From Quercus robur (lineage: Eukaryota > Streptophyta > Magnoliopsida > Fagales > Fagaceae), in assembly GCF_932294415.1 (NCBI RefSeq), contig NC_065535.1, forward strand, positions 8,221,001 to 8,285,000: a stretch of DNA of 64,000 nucleotides. Direction: 5' to 3'. Positions 38,876 to 50,470 of the stretch are shown in pieces (the stretch's first letter is position 1; every line of letters starts with the position of its first letter). The position numbers were made by a program, and so were the translations under genes. The notes beneath the pieces are model-generated. The model saw only the letters and a list, made by a program, of their open reading frames with translations, was not told the origin of the DNA and made no database searches.

Positions 38876-39693
38876 TAAGAGCATTAGCATTAGTTCTTAC
38901 AAAACTTTTCGCCTATTTTAGCATAAAAACCTACTTTCTATATTTTACAGTTATTTTTCAAAACACTTCACATCAGATTATCTATTTTACACTACATTTT
39001 ATATTACCTTCTTTGAATGAATATTGGCAATAGAGTTCAGCTAAACCCACTGCCATGCTTTTGATCTTGTCATTGTCTAGTGGTGATTGGTGGGATTGTT
39101 TCTTTCCTTCAATTAATCAAGCAAAAATGGCTATTACTGATGAGAACAATCCTACCTTGAACAAACCCACAACTTTTCAGGGTAAACCCATTTGATTATT
39201 TGCTACAAAGTCGCATATTTTGCTGATTTAACAATTAACATGGTTGTAAAACACCAATATTTGACATGGGTTTTTCTATTTTGAATGATATATAGGAGGA
39301 GGGTTAGGGATGGGCAATAGAAAGTTCATGCATATAAGATAGGGCGGTGGGGCATGTCGGTGAGATGGTGAAGGTGACCGACTATTGGAAAGCCTGGTGA
39401 TCATGGTGGTTTTAGTGATTGTACTCACCTGCTTTTGCCATTTTTGTAAGCAGATAAGTTAAGAAGAAGAAAGAGGAAGAAGAGAGTGAGAGGGGAGAGA
39501 GAATACATCGGGTAGTGTAAAAAATATATTAAAATATTAAATACACATCTACAGTAACCGTGTATATTTACACGGTTACTGTAGCGTGTAAATATACACA
39601 CATATTAAAAGTCTAATGCGGGACTGATTTAAGCCATATTGTATAAACTATTGCACTTTTTCTATTATGCACTCACTAATCTGAGTGCCCTTA
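38876..39693. mobile_element. Possible DNA-transposon remnant with GCATTAG ends
   Basis: The left end TAAGAGCATTAGCATTAG and the reverse complement of the right end, TAAGGGCACTCAGATTAG, agree at 13 of 18 positions. A perfect hairpin lies inside (39551-39582). There is no firm target duplication, so the borders are tentative. Confidence 0.35.
39551..39582. repeat. Perfect 14-bp-stem hairpin
   Basis: ACAGTAACCGTGTA pairs exactly with TACACGGTTACTGT across a four-base TATT loop. A further GTGTAAATATACAC copy follows directly. Confidence 0.8.
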
Positions 39694-40461
39694 GAGATGG
39701 TAAAAAAGCACTAGGCAAAACTAAAGATCATATTGGGGAATCTTAATGATTCTAATGCACTACACTCAAAAGAACTATACCTGCAATTTACCATTTTACC
39801 CAAAATTAATTATCATGGATGAGATGCCATAAGAATATAAGATCCTACTACTATCTACCATAGAGATATTAACGACATTTGCATGACTTTGTTAACCAGT
39901 TAAGACGCGTCTCAAGAACATTCAGATAAGCATAAAAAGAAAGTCCTTGATTGCATATGAAACATAGCCAAATGCTCCCTAGAAAATACCAACAAACATG
40001 AACATTATGGAAGCTCTGCCTACTCATACAGTCACGCTTCATTGTATGCATGCTCATTCAAAAGATGTAAAAAGTATTCTCAATTTGTTGCCTTTTGAGA
40101 AGAGAAAAAAAAAAAAATACAACAGAGTTTTCTAGTCTATAAGCAAATGAATTGTAATTTGAAGTCAAACAATAATGACCTGACTTATGTGGTTATTGTA
40201 GATCACACTGGGGATGAAGAAAATTTTATTCAAGAAAGCCAAATACTAGCCTCAGAATCTCTGGCTTGATACTCAACCTCTTCTATGCGTTGAAACTTGA
40301 AAACAGCCCTTCGGAACTGAATCCACTGAACACAAATTCATGGATCTGAATTCTGAAGCTGTCATTTAAGTCAGGTAGTTCAAATCGACTACAGTATAAA
40401 TATCAAGGGCTCAAATTTTAAAGTTACACAGTAAATCTATGCAACTAAAAAAGGAATTAAA

Positions 40462-41090
40462 GACCATAAAACAATGTCGAGAAAGAATTATATGCTTTCA
40501 TCATGATCCAACAATCCTCTGAAGGTTGTACACTTAATAGCAAATCTATGCAGTCAAAAAGAATATAAGGCTGTGTAAAACATTGTTGAAAAAGTTGAAC
40601 ACTGAACAGCAAATGTTTATTCAGCAAACTATGCAATAAAAAAGACTATTGGGTTGCGTTTGGCATTGGCTTAAAAAGCCAGCTTATTTTACTATTTAGC
40701 TTATTTTTGCTACTATTCATGGGTCCCATTGCACTTGTTGGTACTATTCATAAGTCCCACTATACTATTTCAACTAACTTTTACCTTTATCTACAGTACT
40801 TTCAACAAAAAGTTTTCAGTTTCATCTAAATAAGTTATTCCCAAACAGACGCATAAAACATTGTTGAGATAGAATTATATGCTGTCATCATGATCAAACA
40901 ATCCTCTGAAAGTTGCACACTTAACAGCAAATGTTTAAGTTACAAAACAAATCTATGCAAACAATCGAAATAAAAAAGTAAAAGGCTGTGTACAATACTA
41001 TTGAGAAAGAATTATATGATGTCATCATGATCCAACAATCCTTTGAAAGTTGTACATCTAACAGTGATTGAAATCCCTCCGTATAAAACT
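40462..41090. repeat. Degenerate tandem repeat interrupted by a MITE
   Basis: The block AATTATATG(C/A)T(T/G)TCATCATGATC followed by CAACAATCCT(C/T)TGAAGGTTG occurs at about 40485, 40873 and 41011. The last two are about 139 bp apart, and a partial copy lies between the first two. The spacing of the first pair is enlarged by the element at 40651-40852. Confidence 0.7.
40651..40852. mobile_element. MITE-like element, family B
   Basis: It begins GGGTTGCGTTTGG and ends CCCAAACAGACGC, an imperfect inverted pair. It interrupts the tandem repeat around it. The interior (CTATTCATGGGTCCCATTGC, TTTCAACTAACTTTTACC) is shared with 28748-28974. Confidence 0.6.
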
Positions 41091-41189
41091 ACAGAATGGA
41101 ATATATAAACCTGGCAATTCTTTCAAAGCAAAAAAGGGGTATGTTAAAACAGCAACCTAAAACATTCTAAGAAACTTATCTAATCAGAA

Positions 41190-41625
41190 GTACTAGGTGA
41201 TAACTAAACCAGCCCCAGTGCCCAATGTGTTTACCAAGGACTGACTGATCCCCTCAAAACACTAGCTGCCCAACTAGTCTCCTCAGAAGCAGCATATTAA
41301 ACTAGGGAAAGCATTATCAGTTTTTCTGTTACTTCCTACCTCCAATAACATGCACATCTGATACATAAGTCTGTATATAACTTAATAACTTAAACCCTTA
41401 CAAAACTATCACAGGAAATAACTGATACCAACCAGCCCAACAACTTTCCCGAGGACTAACTGATCATCTCAAAACACCAGCTTCCCAACTGTAAGTGCCT
41501 TCACCACTAGTTTTCCCAGCATATTAAACTACGGAAACATCATCAGTTTTTTGATACCTCCAAGCTCCAATAACTGCCACTGTACATCTGATGCATGGTT
41601 CTGTATATACCTTAACAACTTTAGC
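41190..41625. repeat. Tandem duplication, ~215-bp unit
   Basis: GGACTGACTGATCCCCTCAA at 41238 recurs as GGACTAACTGATCATCTCAA at 41453. Further paired words (GCATATTAAACTA, CATCTGAT, TCTGTATATA) keep about the same offset. Confidence 0.7.
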
Positions 41626-42645
41626 TTACAAGCTTGAGATCCAAAACAATGGTAAATCAAAGCTTCCATTCTTTCAAATCTTGCCAAACATGAAAAATTA
41701 CTGCAAACCCCATCAAAAAACTTAAAGTAGGTGATAAACAAGAGCAGCATTGGTATGGAAAGCATAAAACAGAGCAGCAGAACAAGCTAAAGTCATCTAC
41801 ACATGTAACCTATTCTATTACCTCATCAATTAATAAATTTTACAGTAATATTATCTAAGAAAAAAGAAAATTCATGATTCAAAAACAAATCATAATTGTG
41901 TTACCCATAACAATCCATGATATAACATACTCAAAGGATCATCAATTAAATACTCATTAAATTATAAAGACACATTGAAGGCCGTAGGCATGCCCACAAT
42001 CAATAAATTCACTGCTAATCCAGACCCATGCTTGCAATGAGCAACAAAACCTAAATACAAAACCCATCTTAGCAACTAACTCGAAGAAATCTTAGCAACT
42101 AACACAAAGAAATGCATTTTTACCAGATGGATGAACAGGCCGGCAACAAGGAGATTTAGACCTAGATGTAATCATGCAGATCATCTCATAAGCTCAGGTA
42201 TGTACATGTTTGAGATAGCGTAATGAGACCAAAATCAGAAGGAAAAGTACATAAAAGATATATTTGATATCATAGCCACATTTTAAGGACCATATTAGAG
42301 AGAGAAAAAAAATCACAATAACATGATTAAAACAATGAAACCCTCACATGTTGTTTTATGGGGCAAGAGCAAAGATAAAATGCTCAACTTACACTGCAAT
42401 GCCACTGCTACATCATATTCAGCCACAATGATGTATCTCTTTTGTGTCTAGAGAGAGAAAGAGAGAGAACAACCAAAACATTTAACCACACTTTATATTC
42501 TGATAGAATGAGTTAGAAACTCACAGACAAAGTATAATATAGACAATTTTCTTAATCACAAAAAGGGTTTTTGAACTAACAGATAACAACCGCACAAAGA
42601 GTTACCCCTAAGCATAGCTGCTCATGTTCCGATAGCAGATCTAAG

Positions 42646-43344
42646 CTATTGCCAAAGAAGAGCAAGAAGAACACAAAATGCAATAAGCAAAAGCAGCCTC
42701 TTCAGATTATTATCCTGATGCCTTTGACCTGTACGCTGATGGAATCCATGCACATGGCCACCATGAAATGAATTAGAAAACCCATAAGGGAAACCAGCCG
42801 GGGTACCATACATAGTAGCATCAGGAAACCCATGTAACTGCAGGTTAAACAGAGATGGAATGAGACCACCAAAAGCCGCAGAGAAAGTGAAATTCCCAAA
42901 CCTAGCACTTGCCATTGGTGCAAAACCTCCCAACCCACCAGTTAATCCAAACCCGTGGCCGTGGTGGGCAAAATGATTTGGTTCGGGTGGAGGAGCTGTC
43001 TCGGGTCTCTGCCCAGCTGGACGATTAGGAATGTCAACACCAGGAATAGACTTTGATCTCGGATCAGTCGATGTCTTTCCCCTACCATACAATGGGACCA
43101 ACTTCTCCTCCTCAACAAGGGCCTTGCAAACCGGGCATTCCTGGGCTTGCGAGTGACCGTGGAGCCATTTGTAAAGGCAAGGCCAGCAGAAAAGATGTCC
43201 ACATAAAGTCACAATTGGGTCTTGAGCTAAGTCAAGGCAAATATTGCATTCAAAATTACCAGCATCACTGTTATTATTGTTATTGCTTGAAAAAGAAGGG
43301 TTTTGTGAAGGTCTGCTTGTTGATTCACCAAACCCACTTGCCAT
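42646..43344 (-). CDS. RING-HC E3 ubiquitin ligase with C-terminal membrane anchor (RMA/RNF5 type)
   Basis: A 232-residue protein. A C3HC4 RING finger lies near the N-terminus, with zinc ligands C33, C36, C48, H50, C53, C56, C70 and C73 (ECNICLDLAQDPIV ... ECPVCKALV), all present. A disordered Pro/Gly/His-rich middle follows (97-210), then a single hydrophobic C-terminal segment (about 216-231, LLLLIAFCVLLALLWQ). This layout is that of RMA1 and animal RNF5/RNF185, ER-membrane ligases that ubiquitinate membrane proteins. The N-terminal MASGFGESTSRP recalls the Arabidopsis At1g19310 type. I start at ATG 43342-43344; the frame stays open upstream but has no earlier ATG. The coding part has no intron. 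The substrate is unknown. The 3'UTR probably extends toward 42240. Confidence 0.9.
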   Translation of the reverse strand: MASGFGESTSRPSQNPSFSSNNNNNSDAGNFECNICLDLAQDPIVTLCGHLFCWPCLYKWLHGHSQAQECPVCKALVEEEKLVPLYGRGKTSTDPRSKSIPGVDIPNRPAGQRPETAPPPEPNHFAHHGHGFGLTGGLGGFAPMASARFGNFTFSAAFGGLIPSLFNLQLHGFPDATMYGTPAGFPYGFSNSFHGGHVHGFHQRTGQRHQDNNLKRLLLLIAFCVLLALLWQ

Positions 43345-43436
43345 AATCTCTTTTGGTCTTTTTGCCCCCAAATCTAAAATCCCTATATCAACCACATTAT
43401 ATAACCCTAAATCAACAATTTTTCTTAGAATAACAG

Positions 43437-43625
43437 CTGCAATATAATTCAATTTTACAACAAAAACTTAAGAAAAATCCAAATAAATCTAGGTTTGAAC
43501 CTGGAAAACAGAGAAACCCCTAGGACAAAATTAAAGCCACAGATCAGGTAAATAATATTACAATTGCATAAATCAAGAAACACAATTATTGTAAAAGATT
43601 AAGAGGTTGAGAGATTATCACTGAC
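43437..43625 (-). other. Probable 5'UTR intron of the RING gene
   Basis: On the minus strand a donor CAAAG|GTCAGTGATA (GT at 43625-43624) and an acceptor ATATTGCAG|CTG (AG at 43438-43437) bound a 189-base AT-rich interval. Splicing would place the start ATG about 92 nt into the second exon. Read from sequence only. Confidence 0.5.
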
Positions 43626-43779
43626 CTTTGAGATTAAAAGAGAGAGCGATCGATCCAATGTAGAGATCGACCCCGAAGTCAAAATGAAGGAAATTGCTGG
43701 GAAATGAGTTTTCCGGGTAAAATTTGGGGTTTGGGGGAATGGGAATGGGAATTGATATAATATTAACAACTAGTATTAA

Positions 43780-44440
43780 CTATAACGTGACGTAACGTTG
43801 ATGTGACTTTTCTCCACCCGGTCCTATATTTAGCATTGCGTAGTGATTTGGATTTCTTATTAAAATTCAATAAACGAGGGATATATATTTAAAAATAATT
43901 ATTTTTATTTAATAATATGTCTTATATTTATTAGATTCTAATACTGTTAGCATGTTATTATTTGATATTAAATATTTTTTTCAAATTCTCCATTTTTTTT
44001 CTCTTCAAGTGTGAAAACTTTTTGGCTAAATTGTAAATTATACACCCTTAAAATTTGGTGTGTTTGAATTTTATATTTTGAAATTCTATAATTTTAGAAT
44101 TTTAAATTTTACCTCTCGAAATTTTATTCTATTTGCATTAACATCTCTTTTGTCTATATTTTTCGTTTAGTATCACATAAACTTGCCACACGATAAAATG
44201 ACAACACGTCATTTTTGTAACCTAAAAATTAAATAATTAAAAATAACATAGCATTATTTTATTAGATAAACTAAATACGCGTAACGAGTTTATATGACAG
44301 TTAACAAAAAATATGAACAGAGAAGCTACTAACGAAAACAGAATACAACTTTTGAGTGAAAAATTCAAATTCAAAAATTTTAGAATGTAAAATTTAAACA
44401 CTTACAAATTTTAAGAGCTTAGTTAACGATGAAACTTTTT
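43780..44440. other. RING gene upstream region with a decayed inverted-repeat element
   Basis: From about 44025 to 44435 the outer parts (left AAAATTTGGTGTGTTTGAAT; right, reverse-complemented, AAAATTTGTAAGTGTTTAAA) are imperfect inverted repeats of 60 bp or more. This suggests an old foldback element in the promoter-side flank. Confidence 0.4.
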
Positions 44441-44455
44441 AATTGCTTAGCTGAC

Positions 44456-44556
44456 AGGATGGACCTACCGTTGAATTAACGGTACTAAAGACTTTGTAAT
44501 TTGGGGCTATACAGACCGTAGGATGGACCTACCGTTGAATCAACGGTGCTAAAGAC
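44456..44556. repeat. Two direct 37-bp repeats with a palindromic core
   Basis: 44456-44492 and 44520-44556 differ at two positions. Each has ACCGTT-N4-AACGGT at its centre, a 6-bp inverted pair. Confidence 0.75.
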
Positions 44557-44949
44557 AGAGAGAGAATTCAAGTCCACGTTCTAGAATAACGGGATTTGGG
44601 ATTTGTTTCCCATTACCAGATTTTGATTTGGTTGGGCCGCCCTCGCATTGACTAACAGGTAACCACCACCCTGTTTGACCATGTAGCCGCGTTCCACACC
44701 ACACTGACCGAACCTAAAACCAACATGCACCGACACATTACAAGCCTGGGATAACAGGAACAAGTCTATTTTGTTTTAAAATAATGTTTTATTTTTTAAT
44801 ACCAGTATGATTTGAATCGAACAAAAAATGTAGTTTTGTGGCTCGATGGTAACAGTTCCATGTTGCTTTACATTATGCTTGACCCAATAGTTGAGTAGTT
44901 TAAGTAGCTGTGTTTTAACTTTTAACCATTGTGTTGTACTAATAATGAT

Positions 44950-45173
44950 GAGAAATTATTAGGTCTATCAGGAGGGCTGTTAAAATGATCCTCTCTAACT
45001 TCCTAACTAATAAAATATTATTATTTATGCAAATGTGACATCATATGGTAATTTTTTTTTTTTTATTCCTTGTGCAGATTAAGAAACTTACACATATATT
45101 TACACAGATAATATCATCTCATTGGATAGGGAGAGCCACATCAGCAGTCCTCCCGTGTAAATAATAATTTCTC
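44950..45173. mobile_element. MITE-like element with GAGAAATTATT ends
   Basis: The left end GAGAAATTATTAGGTCTATC and the reverse complement of the right end, GAGAAATTATTATTTACACG, share 11 bases exactly. GGAGG follows in both arms. It ends about 20 bp before the target duplication of the LINE. Confidence 0.55.
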
Positions 45174-45208
45174 TACAATGATAGTCTCATCAAAACTCTA
45201 ATGGTACA

Positions 45209-48079
45209 AATTATAATGCAGCAGAGATTAAACTTGCACTAAAGCAGATGTACCCACTGAAGGCTCCAGGTCCGGATGGCATGCCTCCTCTTTTCTTCCA
45301 GCAATTTTGGACGATATGTGGAGAGATGGTCACAACAACGGTATTGGATTTCTTTAATCATGGTGTTTCTCCTTCTAATTTCAATAAAACTCATATTGTT
45401 CTGATCTCAAAAGTCAAGACACCCAAGAAGGTAACTGATTATAGGCCTATTAGTTTATACAATGTGGTTTATAAAATTGCTTCAAAGGCTATAGCTAATA
45501 GGTTAAAGAAAATACTACCTTCCATTATTAATGATACCCAAAGTGCTTTTGTGCATGGTAGATTAATTACTGATAATGTTCTTATAACTTTTGAAACTAT
45601 GCACCATATTAGCCATAACAAAGGGGGAAATTATTGGGGGGATGGCTCTAAATCTTGATATGAGTAAGGCATACAACAATGTGAAGTGGTTTTGTCTGGA
45701 TAAAATTATGGAAAAATTGGGTTTTGATGTAAAGTGGAGGAGTCTTATCATGAAGTGTGTCACAACTATTTCATACTCTATTAAGATTAATGGGGTGCCT
45801 AGGGGTAATTTTTTTCCATCTAGGGGGATCCGTCAAAGAGACCCTTTATCACCTTATCTCTTTATCTTATGAACAGAGGGCCTATCATCTCTTATTAAAT
45901 CCTCAGTGGCGAATGATGTTATGAAGGGTGTTGCTGTGTGTCGTGGAGGCCCAAAATTATCCTACCTTTTCTTTGCAGATGATAGCCTGATATTTTGCAA
46001 GGCTTCTTTGGCAAAATGTGAGGCTCTCCAACGAATCTTGAAAGTGTATGAGGATGCTTCAGGCCAGTAGTTAAACCGGGCTAAGACATCCTTGTTTTTC
46101 AACCGTAACACACCAAATGCAATCCAAGAGGAGATATAGCAAAGATTTGGAGCCCAAGTAATAAAACAACATGAGAAATATTTGGGGTTACCTTCTTTGG
46201 TGGGGAAAAACAAAAGGAATACTTTCAACGAGATTAAAGAGAAGCTCCGTAAAAAGTTGGTGGGATGGAAGGAAAAAATGTTGCCTAAAGCTGGTAAAGA
46301 GGTATTAATCAAGGTGGTGGCCCAAGCGATACCAACATACACCATGAGATGCTTTAAATTGTCAAATGCACTTTGTGATGAGTTGATAAGCATGATAAGG
46401 AATTTTTGGTGAGGCCAAAAGGAGGAAGCAAGGAAAATAGCTTGGCTTAGTTGGGAGAAAATGTGTGAGCCAAAATGTAATGGTGTCATGGGCTTCAAGC
46501 AACTTAAACAGTTTAATTTGGCTCTTCTAGCCAAACAAGGTTGGAGGCGCCAAACCAACCAAAATTCCTTGGTGTATCAGGTCCTCAAGGTGAGGTATTT
46601 TCCACAATGTGAGTTCATTGAGGCTTCCCTTGGTAATAACCCTTCTTTTGACTGGCATAGCATCATGTCTGCTCAAAACTTGGATAGAGAGGGGGTATGG
46701 TGGAGAGTAGGCAATGAAAGCAACATCCATATATGGGGAGATAAATGGCTGCCTTCACCCACCACATACAAAGTTGCTTCACCCAGACAATTTCTACACC
46801 ACGATACAAGGGTAAGTGAACTAATTGACCAAACCTCAGCAAGTTGGAAGGTAAACATTTTGGATGCTCTGTTTGTTCCCTACGAAGCTGATGTGATCAA
46901 AGGGATTCTGATAAGCTCTCGCCTTCCAATAGACAAACTGACTTGGGCAAAAACTCTGAATGGCAAGTTTAGTGTTAAAATTGACTACGGTGTGGCCATG
47001 CGACTCTCCAAACATGTCGACCAAGGTGCAAGCTCAAATCAAAGCCAAATGCGTTAGTTTTGGAAGAATATATGGGACCTACCTCTGCCACACAAAGTTC
47101 ACCACTTTGCATGGCGAGCATGCAGAGATATCCTCCCAACTAAGGTCAATCTCATGCGCAGAAAGTGGACAACGACTAGCTCTGTGAGGAATGCAGTTTG
47201 GAGGCTGAAACAACAGGCCATATGTTTTGGACGTGCCCAAGAGCTCGAGAGGTATGGGCTTGTTCAAAAGTTGTTGTGCTGTTAAACCAAGAATGGGTGC
47301 AATCGTTCCAAGACTTACTGTGGAACATGTTGACTGTGGAATGAAGCAACGTCGACAAGGTAGCAAAGGTTGTCAATATCGCATAGGCCATGTGGCACAA
47401 TCGAAATGAGGTTCGGCATGGAGGGAAACGAAGGAGTGGGTTGGAATTGGTATGCTGGGCCTCTCAGTACATGGAGGCATATAAGGTAGCAACTGAGAAT
47501 ATGGTTTGCAAAGCAACGATGGCTGAGGGAGTGAGGTCGTGGATTCCATGTCCAGAAAATGTTTTCAAAATTAATGTCAACGGCGCAGTCTTTACGGATA
47601 AAAAAGCAGTGGGTGTTGGCGTGATCATAAGAGACAAAAAGGGTAGGCTTGAAGCGGCAATGAGCAAGAATATACATGCATGTTCCATTGGGCACTGTAG
47701 AGGCAGAGGATATGGCGTTTGAACAAGGTCTGATGTTTGCAAGGGATATAGGTATTCACAACTTTATTATTGAAGGCAACTCGCTCATTATTCATCATGC
47801 TTTATGTGACTCATCCAATCCATCGTCCTCTGTGGCTTCTGTTGTACAAGGAATGCAGGAAATGTGTAGGGAATTCTATGGGGTAATGTTTTCTCACGTT
47901 AGGAGATAGGGCAACCAACTAGCCCATTTACTAGCCAAACATGCATGTGACATTGTTGATTTTACTACCTAGATTCAAGAGACTCCTTATTTTCTAGAGC
48001 AAGCTCTTATCCATGATGTATCAGTTTCATCCAGTTCTTAATAAAATTTCAGTTTTCTCAACCAAAAAAAAAAAAAAAA
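45209..48079 (+). mobile_element. 5'-truncated L1-type LINE with target duplication
   Basis: It begins inside the reverse transcriptase and ends in a poly(A) tail (48064-48079). The flanks AAAACTCTAATGRTACA (45192-45208 and about 48076-48092) are a 17-bp target duplication with one mismatch. The A's at the 3' junction overlap the tail. Target-primed reverse transcription that stopped early explains the 2.9-kb length. Confidence 0.88.
45220..47985 (+). pseudogene. LINE ORF2 fragment: reverse transcriptase to RNase H (broken)
   Basis: Visible landmarks are YPLKAPGPDGMPPLFF (45249), DYRPISLYNVVYK, QSAFVHGRLITDN, LDMSKAYNNVKW (45652), RGIRQRDPLSPYLF and FFADDSLIF (45970). A region ending in an RNase H domain (about 47565-47900) follows. 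The endonuclease is absent through truncation. Damage includes a frameshift in the G run near 45637-45642, TGA at about 45871, TAG near 46067 and 47056, and a frameshift within RNase H near 47690. The first RNase H acidic residue is Asn here (INVNGA). It differs clearly from the LINE at 20690-27058, so it is a separate lineage. Confidence 0.85.
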
Positions 48080-48092
48080 CTCTAATGATACA

Positions 48093-49236
48093 CATGATAT
48101 AACACTTATCATCACATGGTATGGGGTTGATGAGTCTACATCAAAGATTCCATATTTATTTTAAAAAATATCAATTTTGAAAGAATCTTTTCCAACCCAC
48201 TATGTTAAAAAAAAAAAAAAAAATCAAATCGTATGATTAGAATTACACAAAAATTATCTTTTTAATTACCACTTAGTGAGTTTGAGAAAAATAGCCTCAT
48301 TCCTGTTTAGTGCTAAACATTTTTCTATTTCAAGTTACTTTTTATTTTTTGCTAAACATTTTTCCATTTCTTGTTACCTTCTTTTTTTACTTTCAGGTGA
48401 AGATATTGAAGTTTCTATTAAAAAAACAAAAAGAAATAGAAAAAGGTTGAAGTTTGAATTTCTTTTGGTGGGGGTGAGATTCAATTCTATACATTTGTTC
48501 GTCAACCGAAATAAAATTCAAACCAATCAGTCAAATCCCACTAAAATTAAATTATTATATCAAGTAATAAGTGATTTTTTTTTTTCAAAATTTACTTTTT
48601 TTGTCCCTATATTTTAGGCTTACTGTCAATTTAGTCCCCAAGTTTTCTTATAATTCAATCGAGTCCTTATATTTTCAAATTTGCAATTAATTTAGTCTAT
48701 ATAATTACGTACCTTGCTTACCAAAAAAAAAAAAAAAAAAACTGTTTTTTTGGGCAAACTGCCTAATATTAAAAGATTTTAACGTATTTAAATTTTAGTG
48801 GTCATATTAGTACTTATATACTTATATGGCAAAAAAGCCACATCAATTTTTTCTCTTTTCTATATTTTTTAATGAGTTAAGGACTAGTTTTGATTCTTGA
48901 ATGTCAAGAAAATTAAAAATAGGCCTAAAATATAAGGACCAAAATATAATAGCAAAATTTTTTTACCCTTATAACAACTTGGGAGAAGGGATGAGATCTC
49001 ATGTTTACTAGGTAATGCCACTAAACCAAAAAAACTCTTGATTCAGAATACATATTAATTGACCTATTTGTTTTGTATAGCTCGTTAATCTACTATTCCA
49101 ATAAATAAATGTTATTCTATGGAGAATTTTTGGTCTTGTAAGTTTGCTTGGGTTTATAGAGAAGCAAATAAAGCTCCCCATTTTTTATACAGGTGGTTTA
49201 CGTCGTAGCTGTTTTGTAGAATTTCTTGTCATACTG

Positions 49237-49275
<39 letters not shown>

Positions 49276-49465
49276 CCACTTTTCACAGAAAATAAGGAGT
49301 AATGTAGTGTTGTTATTTTAGAGTTTCTTGCATTACTTAGTAAGTTAGTAGTGCGGACTAGTAACGCAAAGATAAGGATGGTTGGATTATTGTATTTCGA
49401 GGATAATGTGCAAAATGTTATACACTTCGATGCATTGGTTGAGAAAATCTCTCACATTCAATTCT
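48093..49465. other. Intergenic DNA, no supported gene
   Basis: AT-rich with poly(A) runs and a T37 tract at 49239-49275. Nothing else recognisable. Confidence 0.45.
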
Positions 49466-49881
49466 AAGGTTATGTTTGGTAATAGTTTTTGTTTTCTATT
49501 TTTAAATTTTTTTTTTTTTGAGAATATAAAGAAAAAACAATTTTCTTGTATTTTTGAAATAAAAAACTTGTTTGGTTAGCTGAAATTAAAAAGATAGTTT
49601 TTTGAAGAAAAAAATAGAAAATACTAAAATATGTTGTTACTAGGATTTGAACTCTAATGCTAACTCATTAAATAAGACAGATTCATTAAATTAAATGTGC
49701 GTTTTCATTGACTTTTAAAAATTAGAAACTGAAAACAGTATTTTGCATGTTTTTAGTTTCTTTCACAAATTGAGTTTTGAGAACAGTTTTTGTTTTTTGT
49801 CCATTTTGAGTTGCCAAACAAGTGTTTTAGTTTCAAAAATAGAAAATAAGGGGAAAAAATAGTTACCAAACATACCCTAAG
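49466..49881. mobile_element. MITE-like element, ends with TATGTTTGGTAA
   Basis: Left AAGGTTATGTTTGGTAATAG; right, reverse-complemented, TTAGGGTATGTTTGGTAACT. TATGTTTGGTAA is identical in both. No coding capacity; target duplication unclear. Confidence 0.55.
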
Positions 49882-50204
49882 TCCCTTATTTGATTGAATA
49901 TATTTTTAAATTCAGGTAATTAAATCCCGCAAAAATTATATAATTTATATTAAGTGATTATTAGCTTTTTTTTGGTTGAAAGATGATGATTAGTTAAATA
50001 TCAATGTCCAAAGGACCTTCCCATAAATGAAAAAAAAAAACAAAAAACAAAAAAACAAAAACTCCTAAGTACCTAAACAAAGGATTTTAGACACCAAGGT
50101 CTTCAATCTTCATATACTTAGCATCAGCCACATTTTTACCTATACCCATAAAAGATTAGTCAAGTTGCAATTGAGAGTCTTCATAATTACTTTTTATAAA
50201 AAAA

Positions 50205-50470
50205 ATTAATATATATTAATAGGTAAAGTTTAGAGAAAATCCGATTAGATTTTAAATTAGATTTCAATTGGAGTCTAATTTTGTGTCATGTGTCCTATTT
50301 AATTTTTAAATTATTGTGTCAAGTGAATTATAAGGTGCAAAAATCAAAGAGTTCAAATCCAATTAAATTCTGATTAGAATTCAATTTAGTGCCACATGTC
50401 CATCAATTTTTTTAATTTTTGTGCCAAATAAATTATTGGATGCAAAAACCAAAGAGTCCAATAGTAATGA
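50205..50470. repeat. Dispersed AT-rich repeat with internal duplication
   Basis: AATATATATTAATAGG and AGTTTAGAGAAAATC are the reverse complement of the motif at 27085-27182. TTTTGTGTCATGTGTCC and ATTTAGTGCCACATGTCC mark two tandem sub-units about 118 bp apart. Confidence 0.45.

Larger units (their letters stand above)
32055..42240. other. Long intergenic stretch, mostly unassigned
   Basis: No gene is supported over about 10 kb. Separate entries cover the repeats I could bound. Also present are TA runs (32462-32500 and about 33655-33680), a GA run at about 37003-37018, and a segment at about 37610-37870 (minus strand) that resembles an LTR by composition but has no visible ends. Short open frames lack any recognisable domain. 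Confidence 0.4.
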
